From Vulcanimicrobium winogradskyi (GTDB lineage Bacteria > Vulcanimicrobiota > Vulcanimicrobiia > Vulcanimicrobiales > Vulcanimicrobiaceae): a DNA stretch of 64,000 nt. Location of the stretch: the NCBI GenBank assembly GCA_003134965.1, contig PLDA01000003.1, positions 1 to 64,000 of the forward strand, read 5' to 3'. The position numbers and the translations under genes are program-made. This document shows positions 55,417 through 63,100 of the stretch, piece after piece. Below the pieces are notes generated by a model that worked only from the letters and a program-made list of their open reading frames with translations, was not told where the DNA came from and made no database searches. Positions within the stretch are counted from its first letter, which is position 1, and every line of letters starts with the position of its first letter.

Positions 55417-55650
55417 CTATTTCGGAGGCTGCGTGGTGCCGCCGCCGGAGCTCTTCTTGCCCTTCTTGCCCCCGCGATGGCTGTGCTTCTGAACGCTTCG
55501 GCTATGACTCTGCGGTGTGAGGCGGTGCCCGCCGTTCTTCGTGAAGTGAGTCTTGCTGTCGGTGCTCCCGGTCGTCCCTTGCGCTTGCGCGGCGGAGAGC
55601 GTGCCGCCGAGCAGCGATATCCCAAACGCGATGGCCACTAGTCTCTTCAT
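55417..55650 (-). CDS. small secreted basic protein
   Basis: ATG 55650 follows AAGGA and gives 77 residues. A signal peptide (MKRLVAIAFGISLLGGTLSA, then AQA) precedes a mature part of about 53 residues that is rich in His, Lys, Ser and Gly (GGKKGKKSSGGG near the end). It contains no cysteine. Function unknown; a cationic, possibly unstructured extracellular peptide. It converges on the phosphoesterase gene. Confidence 0.65.
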   Translation of the reverse strand: MKRLVAIAFGISLLGGTLSAAQAQGTTGSTDSKTHFTKNGGHRLTPQSHSRSVQKHSHRGGKKGKKSSGGGTTQPPK

Positions 55651-55782
55651 CGTCGATCCTTGCAGCGTAGTGCTGAGCTCCGGGCTACATGCAAAGTTGC
55701 TCCCCGCAGGGGCTACCGCCCTTCTCGTGGACGCCGCTACGTCAACGAAAGGTCTGGCGGGTTCGTTACCCAAAACGTTTGC

Positions 55783-57048
55783 ATGTCGAACTCGAAGCCA
55801 TCGCCAGCAGTAACCGCGCTCCTGCTGGCGATCGTCGCCACATTCGCCGTGTCCGGAATCGCGCTCGCCGGCCCGATGGACACGCTCGATCAATTCTGCG
55901 GCGGCGCGCTCTCGAGCCCTGGCTGCTTAGAGACGGTCGCGGCATATCCGGTCGAAACCGGTGCGCTGGTCGCGATCATCGAAGCCGAAAAGTCGAAGAT
56001 GACGAGCGCGGACGACTGTCAGAACAAACTGTCGGTGGGGACTGCGATGTTCAGCGCGATCGCGCCCTACGTGAGCGACGTGGGCGCCGATGTGTCGCAG
56101 ATCGTCAAAGCGAGTTGCATCATCGCCTTTTCCACCAAAACCTGTTCGGGTGAGGCGCAGAAGATCGCCGGCGCGGCGACCGATGCGGTGGCGTGGGCGC
56201 TGCATCAGCTCGACAGCCTGCTCGGCCTCGATGACACCCCCAGCGGCCCGACCCTCGAGCAGAATCTCGCGGAGTATTGGGCGACCGTCTACGAGCCGAT
56301 GGAGCGGCCGATGATCGGCGTGCCGGACGCCGTGTACATCGACACTGCAAGCCAGCTCGACAAGAAATGCATGGAGGAATGGTGGGTTACCAACGAAGAT
56401 GAATTCGCAGTTTGCCGACTGGGCTTCACGAAGCGCTTCCATACCGAGGTGGACGTGCTGCGCGCGCAATACCAAGCGTATTTGAAAGGGCAGCAAGAGG
56501 TCGCGCAGGCGAAGCTGCAGGCGGAAAAGGACAAGCTGCAGGCGGAGAAGGACAAGCTGCAGGCCGCGCAAGACGCCACGACCGTCAACGCCCGCATGAT
56601 CGCGCTTTCGTGGGCGAGGATCAAGCATGACACCTACGTGAAGCAGTGTCACGATCAGGTCTGCATCGACGACATCACCGCCACCGCGTTTTTCTATTAT
56701 GGTGCGCTGGCGACGGGTATGCAGAAGATGAGCACCAGCAATACGCAGGTGCTCACCAGCACGAACGCCACCTTTGAGCCGATCTTCAAGCAACAGCTCG
56801 CCAAGGACGAAGCGCGCCGGTCGAGCAGCCTCAACCGTTCCAAAGCGCAGATCACGCTGTTGCTCGCGCCCCGGCTGGCACGCCTGCAGCACGTGCAGGA
56901 CGTGCGAGGCGCCACGCGCGCGAAACTCCTGGCGCTGGGCGTCCGTAACGGCGACGCCGTGATGCGCCGGGCGTATCGGCTGCGCGCGCATCACGTCCCG
57001 GTGCGCGGGCTGGCGTGGAAGGTGAACGCCCGGCCTGCGGCACGATAG
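55783..57048 (+). CDS. secreted protein with coiled-coil repeat
   Basis: ATG 55783 gives 421 residues. Residues 1-30 form a signal peptide (AVTALLLAIVATFAVSG...ALAG). The middle region is helical with spaced cysteines. At 56512-56572 a 21-base unit encodes KLQAEKD two and a half times, forming a heptad-like coiled coil. The C-terminus is basic. No family recognised. Divergent from the small basic protein gene (55417-55650); the 130-base gap should hold both promoters. Confidence 0.65.
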   Translation: MSNSKPSPAVTALLLAIVATFAVSGIALAGPMDTLDQFCGGALSSPGCLETVAAYPVETGALVAIIEAEKSKMTSADDCQNKLSVGTAMFSAIAPYVSDVGADVSQIVKASCIIAFSTKTCSGEAQKIAGAATDAVAWALHQLDSLLGLDDTPSGPTLEQNLAEYWATVYEPMERPMIGVPDAVYIDTASQLDKKCMEEWWVTNEDEFAVCRLGFTKRFHTEVDVLRAQYQAYLKGQQEVAQAKLQAEKDKLQAEKDKLQAAQDATTVNARMIALSWARIKHDTYVKQCHDQVCIDDITATAFFYYGALATGMQKMSTSNTQVLTSTNATFEPIFKQQLAKDEARRSSSLNRSKAQITLLLAPRLARLQHVQDVRGATRAKLLALGVRNGDAVMRRAYRLRAHHVPVRGLAWKVNARPAAR

Positions 57049-57060
57049 CCGAGGCCCCCG

Positions 57061-57375
57061 ATGAGCGGTGCGGTAGAACAGCAGCCGTTTCGCTACTGGG
57101 CTTTCATCTGCTACAGTCACGAAAACGCCGCTGCCGCACGCGCGTTGGCGAGAGCGATTGAAGTCGATCGTCTGCCCGCGCGCCTGTCGACAGATCCCAA
57201 GAGCCCTCTGCCGAAGCGCCTTTTTCCGATCTTCCGAGATCGCGATGAGTTTTCGAGCTCCGCTGACCTCGGAGAGGCCGTCGACGAGGCGCTGAAGCGG
57301 TCGCGCGCGCTCGTCGTCCTGTGCTCGCGCGCAGCGAAAGAATCGCCAAGTCGTACCTCAGAGACTGGAGTCTGA
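57061..57375 (+). pseudogene. truncated TIR-domain gene
   Basis: ATG 57061 opens 104 codons that match the first part of a bacterial TIR domain: FRYWAFICYSHENAAAARAL, then LFPIFRDRDEFSSSADLGE and RSRALVVLCSRAAKES. The frame then stops after ESPSRTSETGV. The usual continuation (SxWVxxEI) and any effector or sensor region are missing, so the rest was deleted. TIR proteins commonly act as NAD-cleaving defence effectors. It lies 12 bases after the coiled-coil protein gene. Confidence 0.65.
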
Positions 57376-57400
57376 GCGGCTGGTGGCTCCACCGCTGAAC

Positions 57401-57814
57401 TCAGCTTGCGAAATAGCGGTGAATGAAATCCGCGTAGGGTGTCCCGGCGATGTCGAAGCCCGCGTCTGCCACGGCCTGCAGCGCGCCGGCCGCGCCCGTT
57501 CCCGCTTGCTCAGCGGTGACAATTCCCGCCGCGACCGCGGCGCGCGTCCCTCCCGCTCAATGGATCAGGACGGTGCCTTGCCCGGCTGTTACCGCCTCGC
57601 GAATGCGCTCGATGTCTTCCTTCGTCACCGTGTCGATCGACCAGGGCACGGACGTATACGAGAGATCGGTGCCCGCTAGTACCGCGCCCGTGTCGTTGCC
57701 CTCCTCAGCGGCGCCGCGAATGTTGATGATCGTCTTGAAGCGGCCCGACGTGAGCTCGTCCGTCGAGGGCTGTCCACCGACGACGATTCCATGAATGTTG
57801 GCTTCGTTTTTCAT
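57401..57814 (-). CDS. DUF442/PTP-like phosphatase with TGA at the catalytic Cys codon
   Basis: ATG 57814 starts VGGQPSTDELTSGRFKTIINI, the opening of the DUF442 (beta-lactamase-hydrolase-like phosphatase) family. After GTVLIH, where the family has the catalytic Cys of the HCxxGxR loop, the codon is TGA (57556-57554). The same frame continues AGGTRAAVAAGIVTAEQAG ... FDIAGTPYADFIHRYFAS to a second stop at 57401-57403. With read-through the protein has 137 residues, the normal length. Either the Cys codon TGC mutated to TGA, or TGA is read as selenocysteine. A hairpin CGCCGC-GGTC-GCGGCG starts 15 bases after the TGA. Confidence 0.7.
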
Positions 57815-57906
57815 TCCGTCTACTCAAGAGCGCGCGCAAAACCGCGCCGTTAGGGGTTCCTCGCCGCTTTGGCAATTCCCACGGCGTCCGTATATAATGC
57901 GGAATG

Positions 57907-57979
57907 TGGAGACGGGGGGACTCGAACCCCCGGCATCCTGCTTGCAAAGCAGGCGCTCTACCAGCTGAGCTACGCCCCC
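57907..57979 (-). tRNA. tRNA-Ala (anticodon TGC)
   Basis: Minus strand: GGGGGCG acceptor, D arm TAGCTCAGCTGGTAGAGC, anticodon stem CCTGC/GCAGG around TTTGCAA (anticodon TGC), T arm GGGGG-TTCGAGT-CCCCC. The CCA end is not encoded. The acceptor pairs CGTCTCC with two G-T pairs. Confidence 0.93.
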
Positions 57980-58066
57980 ATGGTTCGGAGGTCCGGTGGG
58001 TCAGCTGGTTCCGCGCCGGGCCTATACGTTCCCGGCCGTGCGCAAGATTGTTGGGGCCGGCGTGAG

Positions 58067-58516
58067 CTAATGCGGCCGTACCTGCATCTGCATCGCTCTG
58101 CGGCACGGCCTCGTCGCTTGGAGGCTGTCGAGGCTCACACTCTGCGGTATGTAGTAGCCCTTCGCATAGCGAGTTTCCGTGAGACCGGCTGCAGCCTGGT
58201 CGGTCGGACTGTTGGCCGGTATCGTGACGGTCGTGCTCTTGTTTACCGGCCCCGTTCCATGATCGACGAACGGTTCAGGTTTGATGCCGTCGGGCTGTTT
58301 GCTGTCAGCGGTCTGCACGACCATGGTCCAGATGAGTTTGGCGGGCGCGTTGGAGTAGCTGTACGTAACGTACAGCAGCGAAGCACATCGCTCAGTCGCG
58401 TCGGCGTAGCGAAAACTTGCGGTCACCTTCGGCCCGCTCGCGTTCACACTGGCGGGCGGCTGCGCGACCGTGGGGCCGGCTATCCCGAGCAGAACCAGGA
58501 CCAACGCGATGGGCAT
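58067..58516 (-). CDS. small secreted protein
   Basis: ATG 58516 lies behind AAAGGAG and gives 149 residues. A signal peptide (MPIALVLVLLGIAGPTVAQ) precedes a beta-rich mature domain with a few Cys and Tyr-rich strands (SLLYVTYSYSNAPAKLIWTM). No family recognised. It is divergent from prolyl oligopeptidase with only 73 bases between the starts. Confidence 0.65.
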   Translation of the reverse strand: MPIALVLVLLGIAGPTVAQPPASVNASGPKVTASFRYADATERCASLLYVTYSYSNAPAKLIWTMVVQTADSKQPDGIKPEPFVDHGTGPVNKSTTVTIPANSPTDQAAAGLTETRYAKGYYIPQSVSLDSLQATRPCRRAMQMQVRPH

Positions 58517-58589
58517 CGTGTGCTCCTTTCGCAGGTCTGTGACTTCGCCGAGAAGGTTCCGGGCGGCCTTCGGCGAGCATAATTGCGAA

Positions 58590-60647
58590 ATGCCCCCGGC
58601 CGCGACGACGCCCTTGCCGTACCCCGAGACGCCGCGGGTAGACCAGATCGACGAGTACTTCGGGACCCGGGTCGCCGACCCGTACCGCTGGCTCGAGGAG
58701 GTCGACTCCGCGCAGACCCAGCGCTGGATCGCCGAGGAGAACGACCTCTCGGAGTCGGTCCTCGGAACCGTCCCGCAGCGCCAGGCGATCCGGGCGCGCC
58801 TCACCGAGGTCTGGAACTACGAGCGCCGCTCCGTCCCCGAGAAAGCCGGCGAGCTCTACGCGTACTTCCGGAACACGGGGCTGCAGAATCAGGCCGTGCT
58901 GTACGTGACGCGCGACCTCGCCGAGGCGGGGCGCGTCCTGCTCGACCCGAACACGCTCTCGCCCGACGGCACGATCGCGCTCTCGGGGTCGGCGTTCAGC
59001 GAGGACGGTGCGCGGCTGGCGTACAGCGTCTCGGCTTCGGGTTCCGACTGGCAGGAGTGGCACGTTCGCGACGTCGCCTCCGGCAAGGATCTGCCCGACA
59101 TCGTGCGCTGGTCGAAGTTCTCCGGCGCGTCGTGGAAGCGCGACGGCAGCGGCTTCTACTACAGCCGCTACGAGGAACCGGCGTCCGAGAGCAAGTTCAA
59201 GGACACGAACTACAACCACAAGGTGTACTTCCACCGGCTGGGGACGCCGCAGTCGACCGACCTGCTCGTCTACGAGCGGCCCGACCACAAGGAGTGGAAC
59301 TTCGCCGCGCTGACGAGCGAGGACGGGCGCTATCTCGTGCTCGACGTGAGCCACGGAACGGCACCCGAGAACGCGATCTTCGTCAAGGATCTCGGCTCCG
59401 ACGGGCCCGTCGTCGAGCTCGTCCCGCAGGGCGACGCGCGGTACGCCTACCTCGCGAACGACGGCGCGCTGTTCTATTTTCTGACCACGAACGAGGCACC
59501 GCGCGGACGCATCGTCGCGATCGACCTGCGCGACGGCGCGCTGCGCGAGATCGTGGCGCAGAGCGACGACCCGCTCGACGGTGCGACGTTCTTTGGCGAC
59601 CGGATCGTCGCGTCGTACCTGCACGACGCGCTGGCACGCGTCGTGGTGTATGAACTCGACGGCCGCGCCGTCGCCGCGGTCGAGCTGTCCGGGCTCGGCA
59701 GCGTCGCCGGGTTCACCGGTAAGCGCACCGATCGCGAGGCGTTCTACAGTTACACGAGCTACACCGAACCGACCTCGATCTATCGCTACGACGTGGCCAG
59801 CGGACTGTCGACGCGCGTCTTCACGCCGCAGATCAGGTTCGACGCGAGCGCGTTCGCGAGCGAGCAGGTGTTTTACACGTCGAAGGACGGCACGCGCGTC
59901 CCGATGATCGTGACCTGGAAGCAGGGGACGGTACGCGACGGAAGCGCGCCGGCGATCCTCTACGGCTACGGCGGGTTCGACATCTCGGTGACGCCCGCGT
60001 TCTCGTCGGCCGTTCTGGTGTGGCTCGAGATGGGCGGAATCTACGCCGTCGCGAACCTGCGCGGCGGCGGCGAGTACGGCGAACGCTGGCATCAGGACGG
60101 CGTGAAGGCGAACAAGCAGAACACCTTCGACGATTTCATCGCCGCCGCCGAGTACTTGATCGCCGAGAAGTGGACGTCGACGCCGAAGCTCTCGATCCAC
60201 GGCGGGTCGAACGGCGGTCTGCTGGTCGGCGCGTGCATGACGCAGCGTCCCGAGCTCTTCGCCGCCGCGCTGCCCTCGGTCGGCGTGCTCGACATGCTGC
60301 GGTTCCAGAAGTTCACCATCGGCTGGGCCTGGACGTCGGACTACGGCTCGTCCGACGACCCCGACGACGTCCGAACGCTGCTGAGCTATTCGCCGTACCA
60401 CAACGTGCAGAGCGGCGTGCGGTATCCCGCGACGCTGATCACCACCGGCGACCACGACGACCGCGTCTATCCGGCGCACTCGTTCAAGTTCGCCGCCGCG
60501 CTGCAGCACGCGCAGGCCGGCGACGCCCCCGTGCTGCTGCGCGTCGAGACGAAGGCCGGCCACGGCGCCGGAAAGCCGACCGCGAAGCTGATCGACGAGG
60601 TCGCCGACCGCTACGCGTTCCTCGTAAAGACGCTCCGGGTCGCCTAG
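58590..60647 (+). CDS. prolyl oligopeptidase (S9A)
   Basis: The 685-residue serine peptidase cleaves short peptides after proline. An N-terminal beta-propeller region (YFGTRVADPYRWLEE at the start) precedes the alpha/beta-hydrolase domain. The triad is Ser540 (HGGSNGGLL), Asp624 (GDHDDRVYP) and His658 (KAGHGAGKP). The segment NLRGGGEYGERWHQDG is also diagnostic. ATG 58590 was preferred because the family starts here; the frame is open further upstream. No signal peptide, so probably cytoplasmic. Confidence 0.95.
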   Translation: MPPAATTPLPYPETPRVDQIDEYFGTRVADPYRWLEEVDSAQTQRWIAEENDLSESVLGTVPQRQAIRARLTEVWNYERRSVPEKAGELYAYFRNTGLQNQAVLYVTRDLAEAGRVLLDPNTLSPDGTIALSGSAFSEDGARLAYSVSASGSDWQEWHVRDVASGKDLPDIVRWSKFSGASWKRDGSGFYYSRYEEPASESKFKDTNYNHKVYFHRLGTPQSTDLLVYERPDHKEWNFAALTSEDGRYLVLDVSHGTAPENAIFVKDLGSDGPVVELVPQGDARYAYLANDGALFYFLTTNEAPRGRIVAIDLRDGALREIVAQSDDPLDGATFFGDRIVASYLHDALARVVVYELDGRAVAAVELSGLGSVAGFTGKRTDREAFYSYTSYTEPTSIYRYDVASGLSTRVFTPQIRFDASAFASEQVFYTSKDGTRVPMIVTWKQGTVRDGSAPAILYGYGGFDISVTPAFSSAVLVWLEMGGIYAVANLRGGGEYGERWHQDGVKANKQNTFDDFIAAAEYLIAEKWTSTPKLSIHGGSNGGLLVGACMTQRPELFAAALPSVGVLDMLRFQKFTIGWAWTSDYGSSDDPDDVRTLLSYSPYHNVQSGVRYPATLITTGDHDDRVYPAHSFKFAAALQHAQAGDAPVLLRVETKAGHGAGKPTAKLIDEVADRYAFLVKTLRVA

Positions 60648-60722
60648 CCGAGCAGGGCGGCTTCACAGCGAACGTCGAACCGCACACCGCCCGTTCTTCG
60701 ATCGCTAGAAAGGCAGACAGTC

Positions 60723-60863
60723 ATGCTCATACTCGCCGTCCTCATTGGGCTTCTCGGCATCGGCCCCGCTGTGAACGATATCGGCGGCGGTGGACCGGTG
60801 GGAATCACCGCAACGACCACCGACGGCTCCGACGCTTTGTCCGGCAACGGTCCGCCCGGCTGA
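60723..60863 (+). CDS. 46-residue small hydrophobic/secreted protein
   Basis: ATG 60723, with AAAGG 12 bases before it, opens 46 codons. The N-terminus (MLILAVLIGLLGIGPAVNDI) is a membrane helix or signal peptide; the rest is rich in Gly, Thr and Ser. It lies between prolyl oligopeptidase and a terminator, so its size is bounded by genuine signals. Function unknown. Confidence 0.4.
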   Translation: MLILAVLIGLLGIGPAVNDIGGGGPVGITATTTDGSDALSGNGPPG

Positions 60864-60866
60864 CAT

Positions 60867-60893
60867 AAAAAAAGCCGCGGGCGTCGCGGCTTT
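60867..60893 (-). terminator. intrinsic terminator after tRNA-Ile
   Basis: GCCGCG (60874-60879) pairs with CGCGGC (60885-60890). On the minus strand a T run follows (A run at 60867-60873). The plus strand has only TTT, so it may also end the small gene upstream. Confidence 0.75.
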
Positions 60894-60898
60894 GGACG

Positions 60899-60975
60899 TG
60901 GTGGGCCATCCTGGTCTCGAACCAGGGACCTCATGCTTATCAAGCATGCGCTCTAACCAACTGAGCTAATGGCCC
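60899..60975 (-). tRNA. tRNA-Ile (anticodon GAT)
   Basis: Minus strand: acceptor GGGCCAT/ATGGCCC, D arm TAGCTCAGTTGGTTAGAGC, anticodon stem CATGC/GCATG around TTGATAA (anticodon GAT), T arm CCTGG-TTCGAGA-CCAGG. CCA is encoded. This gene sits outside the rRNA spacer, where many bacteria keep it. Confidence 0.94.
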
Positions 60976-61027
60976 CGGGGGTCGGCGCTTAGTTTAGGGG
61001 AGCGCGGGGCCCTTGTCAACGACGGTC

Positions 61028-61297
61028 TTAGATGAGCTTGATCCACTCGTTCATGATCTGATCGTCCTTTTTGACCTGCTGCATCGCCATGTCCCGGAGG
61101 GCGTTCATCTCTCGTTGCTGCTCCGCGCGGGCACTGGCCATCGCGTCGAAGTTCGCCTGCTCGGCGAGCGCCGCGAGGTCGCCCGGCGTGGCGGGCTCGG
61201 CCGCCGGCCGGGCCGGGCGTTTCGCCGCCGCTGCGGGCCCGGCGCGGTGCGCCGGGCGGTGGTGCGGCGGCTGCGGGCGGATCGGGGCGAGCGCCAT
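61028..61297 (-). CDS. small helical protein, paralogue of the upstream gene
   Basis: The 89-residue protein has a Pro/Arg/Ala-rich N-terminus and a helical C-terminus. Its ending, with LRDMAMQQVKKDDQIMNEWI, matches the ending of the upstream protein (LRDVAMQQRKADNQIVKEFI). No signal peptide. The ATG overlaps the upstream stop by one base (TGATG). Third gene of a minus-strand run led by a lysozyme-like gene. Function unknown. Confidence 0.65.
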   Translation of the reverse strand: MALAPIRPQPPHHRPAHRAGPAAAAKRPARPAAEPATPGDLAALAEQANFDAMASARAEQQREMNALRDMAMQQVKKDDQIMNEWIKLI

Positions 61298-61665
61298 CAG
61301 CCGATCGACCGAATGAATTCTTTCACGATCTGATTGTCAGCTTTTCTCTGCTGCATGGCGACGTCGCGCAGGGTGTTCGTCTCGCGCAGCAGCTCGGAGC
61401 GCTCGGAGGTCATCTGGTCGAACTGCTGCGACTGCCCTTGCAACTGCAGCTGGAAGACCATCTGCTGCGCGTTGAGCGCTTCGGTCGCGCCGAGATAGCC
61501 GCCGTTGACGAGGTCCTGCGCCGAGTTGCTGAAGCCGCCGACCGTGGTGGCGCCGTTGCCCGCCAGGCCGCCGGTTATCGCGCCGGCGCCGATGCTGAGC
61601 GGATTGGCGCCCATCGTCGCGCCTTGCGCGGCGCCGGCGAGGGCGCCCAGGAGATTGAAGCCCAT
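61297..61665 (-). CDS. small helical protein with glycine-rich N-terminus
   Basis: The 122-residue protein starts with a Gly/Ala-rich, moderately hydrophobic region (GALAGAAQGATMGANPLSIG) and ends with a long helix sharing the LRD-AMQQ-K-D-QI motif with the next gene. There is no cleavable signal. The layout (flexible N-terminus, polymerising-type helical C-terminus) recalls secreted filament or tail-type subunits, but no family was recognised. Three bases separate it from the lysozyme-like gene. Confidence 0.65.
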   Translation of the reverse strand: MGFNLLGALAGAAQGATMGANPLSIGAGAITGGLAGNGATTVGGFSNSAQDLVNGGYLGATEALNAQQMVFQLQLQGQSQQFDQMTSERSELLRETNTLRDVAMQQRKADNQIVKEFIRSIG

Positions 61666-61668
61666 GTG

Positions 61669-62313
61669 TTACGCTCCTAGCGAGTCGTCGCCGTCGCCGG
61701 CCGCGTCCGCCGAGGGGGCGAGGTCGCGGTCGCGTCCGTCCAGCTGCGGCAGGGGCCGGTACGGCGGCAGGTTGAGCGGCATCGTCGAGAGCCCGGACGA
61801 GCCGCCGCCTAGCTGGCTGGCGAGGTCGCGCAGCTGCCCGAGTGCGGCCGGGTCGGAGGCGGCATCGACCGGCGCCGAGGCGGCTGCGCTGCCGGCGCTG
61901 CCGCCTAGACGTGCGTAGTGGCGGAAGACCGAGTCGGCGTAGCCGACCGGGGCGCCGTCGCCCCAGTCGGTGCGGGTTCCGGTCGCGTTGGGCGAGCCGG
62001 CGTTGTAGGCGGAGAGCGCCGAGCGCAGGTCGCCGTAGCGGTTCAGGTTCGACTCCAGCATGCCGGCGGCGTAGTCGGCGTTACGAGCCGGATCCATCGC
62101 GGCGGGGCTGCCGGCAAAGGCGTGCCAGCGATCGTCGATTTGGAAGATCCCGTGGCCGTGGCCGGCGTCGCCGACGATGTTGCGGCCCGAGTCGGCCCCG
62201 GGGCCGCCGGTCTCTTGGGCGGCGACCGCGGCGAGCAAGCGGGGGTCGAGGTGGTGGCGGGTCGCCGCGGCCGTGATCTGCGAGCCGTAGGCGACGGTCA
62301 GGTAGGTATCCAT
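61669..62313 (-). CDS. lysozyme-like/lytic transglycosylase domain protein
   Basis: The 214-residue protein has a goose-type/SLT lysozyme fold pattern: catalytic Glu34 in LLAAVAAQETGGPGA, GDAGHGHGIFQIDDRWH, and SALSAYNAGSP. It should cut peptidoglycan. It has no signal peptide, so export would need another route. The C-terminal 80 residues are Ala/Ser/Asp-rich and probably flexible. It is the first of three tightly packed minus-strand genes. Together they suggest a locally acting secretion or phage-type machine. Confidence 0.8.
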   Translation of the reverse strand: MDTYLTVAYGSQITAAATRHHLDPRLLAAVAAQETGGPGADSGRNIVGDAGHGHGIFQIDDRWHAFAGSPAAMDPARNADYAAGMLESNLNRYGDLRSALSAYNAGSPNATGTRTDWGDGAPVGYADSVFRHYARLGGSAGSAAASAPVDAASDPAALGQLRDLASQLGGGSSGLSTMPLNLPPYRPLPQLDGRDRDLAPSADAAGDGDDSLGA

Positions 62314-62421
62314 TGCGCGGGGCCGATCACGCCGACTGCTCGCGTTGACAAGGCCCCCGGGCGTGGTCTACCATGGGTCAGTTGCATGGGGTTCTCCTCG
62401 GGGGGGACCTCGTTCTATGGT

Positions 62422-62931
62422 ATGGGTTCTTCACTGGTCATCGACGTCGGCTCCGTCCTGTTCGCGGGGCGGCCGATGTCTCTCGACGAACGGGTCGAGG
62501 TTCCGCCGTTCTCCACCCTCACGTTCCGGCAGCCGGCGCACGTCCGCCTCGAGTTGCGGCGCGTCGATCGGGGGCTGGACCTCCGCGGGACCATCGAGGT
62601 GGTCGTCGAGGGGCCGTGCGACCGGTGTCTGGAGGACGTCGTCCTCCCGATGACGGTCGAGGTCGAGGAGCGTTTCGATCCGCCGGGCGGGACGAGCGAC
62701 CCGTTCGGCGAGAACAACGTACTGAGCGGCACGGCCCTGGATGTGGGCGATCTGGTGAGACAACTCGTGACCAGCGCGCTTCCACCGATCCTGACCTGCA
62801 GCGAGAACTGTCGCGGATTGTGCGGTACGTGCGGACGGAGCAAGAACGCGGGCGGCGGATGCACCTGCGAAATAACGGAAGGCGATCATGGCGAACCTGA
62901 AGTGGAAGACCCCTCGATCCAAGACGCGTAG
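62422..62931 (+). CDS. yceD: DUF177 (YceD) family protein
   Basis: ATG 62422 gives 169 residues (ATG 62386 is a longer option). The pattern is CDRCLEDVVLPMTVEVEERF and, near the end, CSENCRGLCGTCG, the zinc-binding cysteines of the YceD/DUF177 family. In E. coli YceD affects 23S rRNA levels. It overlaps rpmF by 44 bases. The conserved yceD-rpmF-fabH order strongly supports the calls. Confidence 0.92.
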   Translation: MGSSLVIDVGSVLFAGRPMSLDERVEVPPFSTLTFRQPAHVRLELRRVDRGLDLRGTIEVVVEGPCDRCLEDVVLPMTVEVEERFDPPGGTSDPFGENNVLSGTALDVGDLVRQLVTSALPPILTCSENCRGLCGTCGRSKNAGGGCTCEITEGDHGEPEVEDPSIQDA

Positions 62932-63091
62932 CCGCCGCGCTGCGAATTGGAAGCTCAACCCGGTGACGACGGTCGAGTGCCCGCAGTGCCACCAGCCCAA
63001 GAAACCGCACTTTGTGTGCGACTTCTGCGGGACGTACGACGGGCGCCAGGTCGTGGCGAAGGACGAGCACGCCGGTCACAGCCACGGTTAG
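62888..63091 (+). CDS. rpmF: 50S ribosomal protein bL32
   Basis: The 67-residue protein starts MANLKWKTPRSKTRSRRAAN, a close match to bL32. It keeps the four zinc cysteines (Cys31, Cys34, Cys44, Cys47: CPQC, CDFC) and adds a short His-rich tail (DEHAGHSHG). It overlaps yceD and is followed by fabH, as in many bacteria. Confidence 0.97.
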   Translation: MANLKWKTPRSKTRSRRAANWKLNPVTTVECPQCHQPKKPHFVCDFCGTYDGRQVVAKDEHAGHSHG

Positions 63092-63100
63092 TTCGATAGG

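Noticed and set aside
58392..60563. Frame of more than 700 codons antisense to prolyl oligopeptidase
   Set aside because: The prolyl oligopeptidase triad and motifs are complete on the plus strand; the antisense product is Arg/Val-rich and featureless.
61028..61665. Type III secretion needle or inner-rod proteins
   Set aside because: Size and helical C-termini are suggestive, but the typical needle sequence patterns are absent and no secretion ATPase or export gene is in the window.
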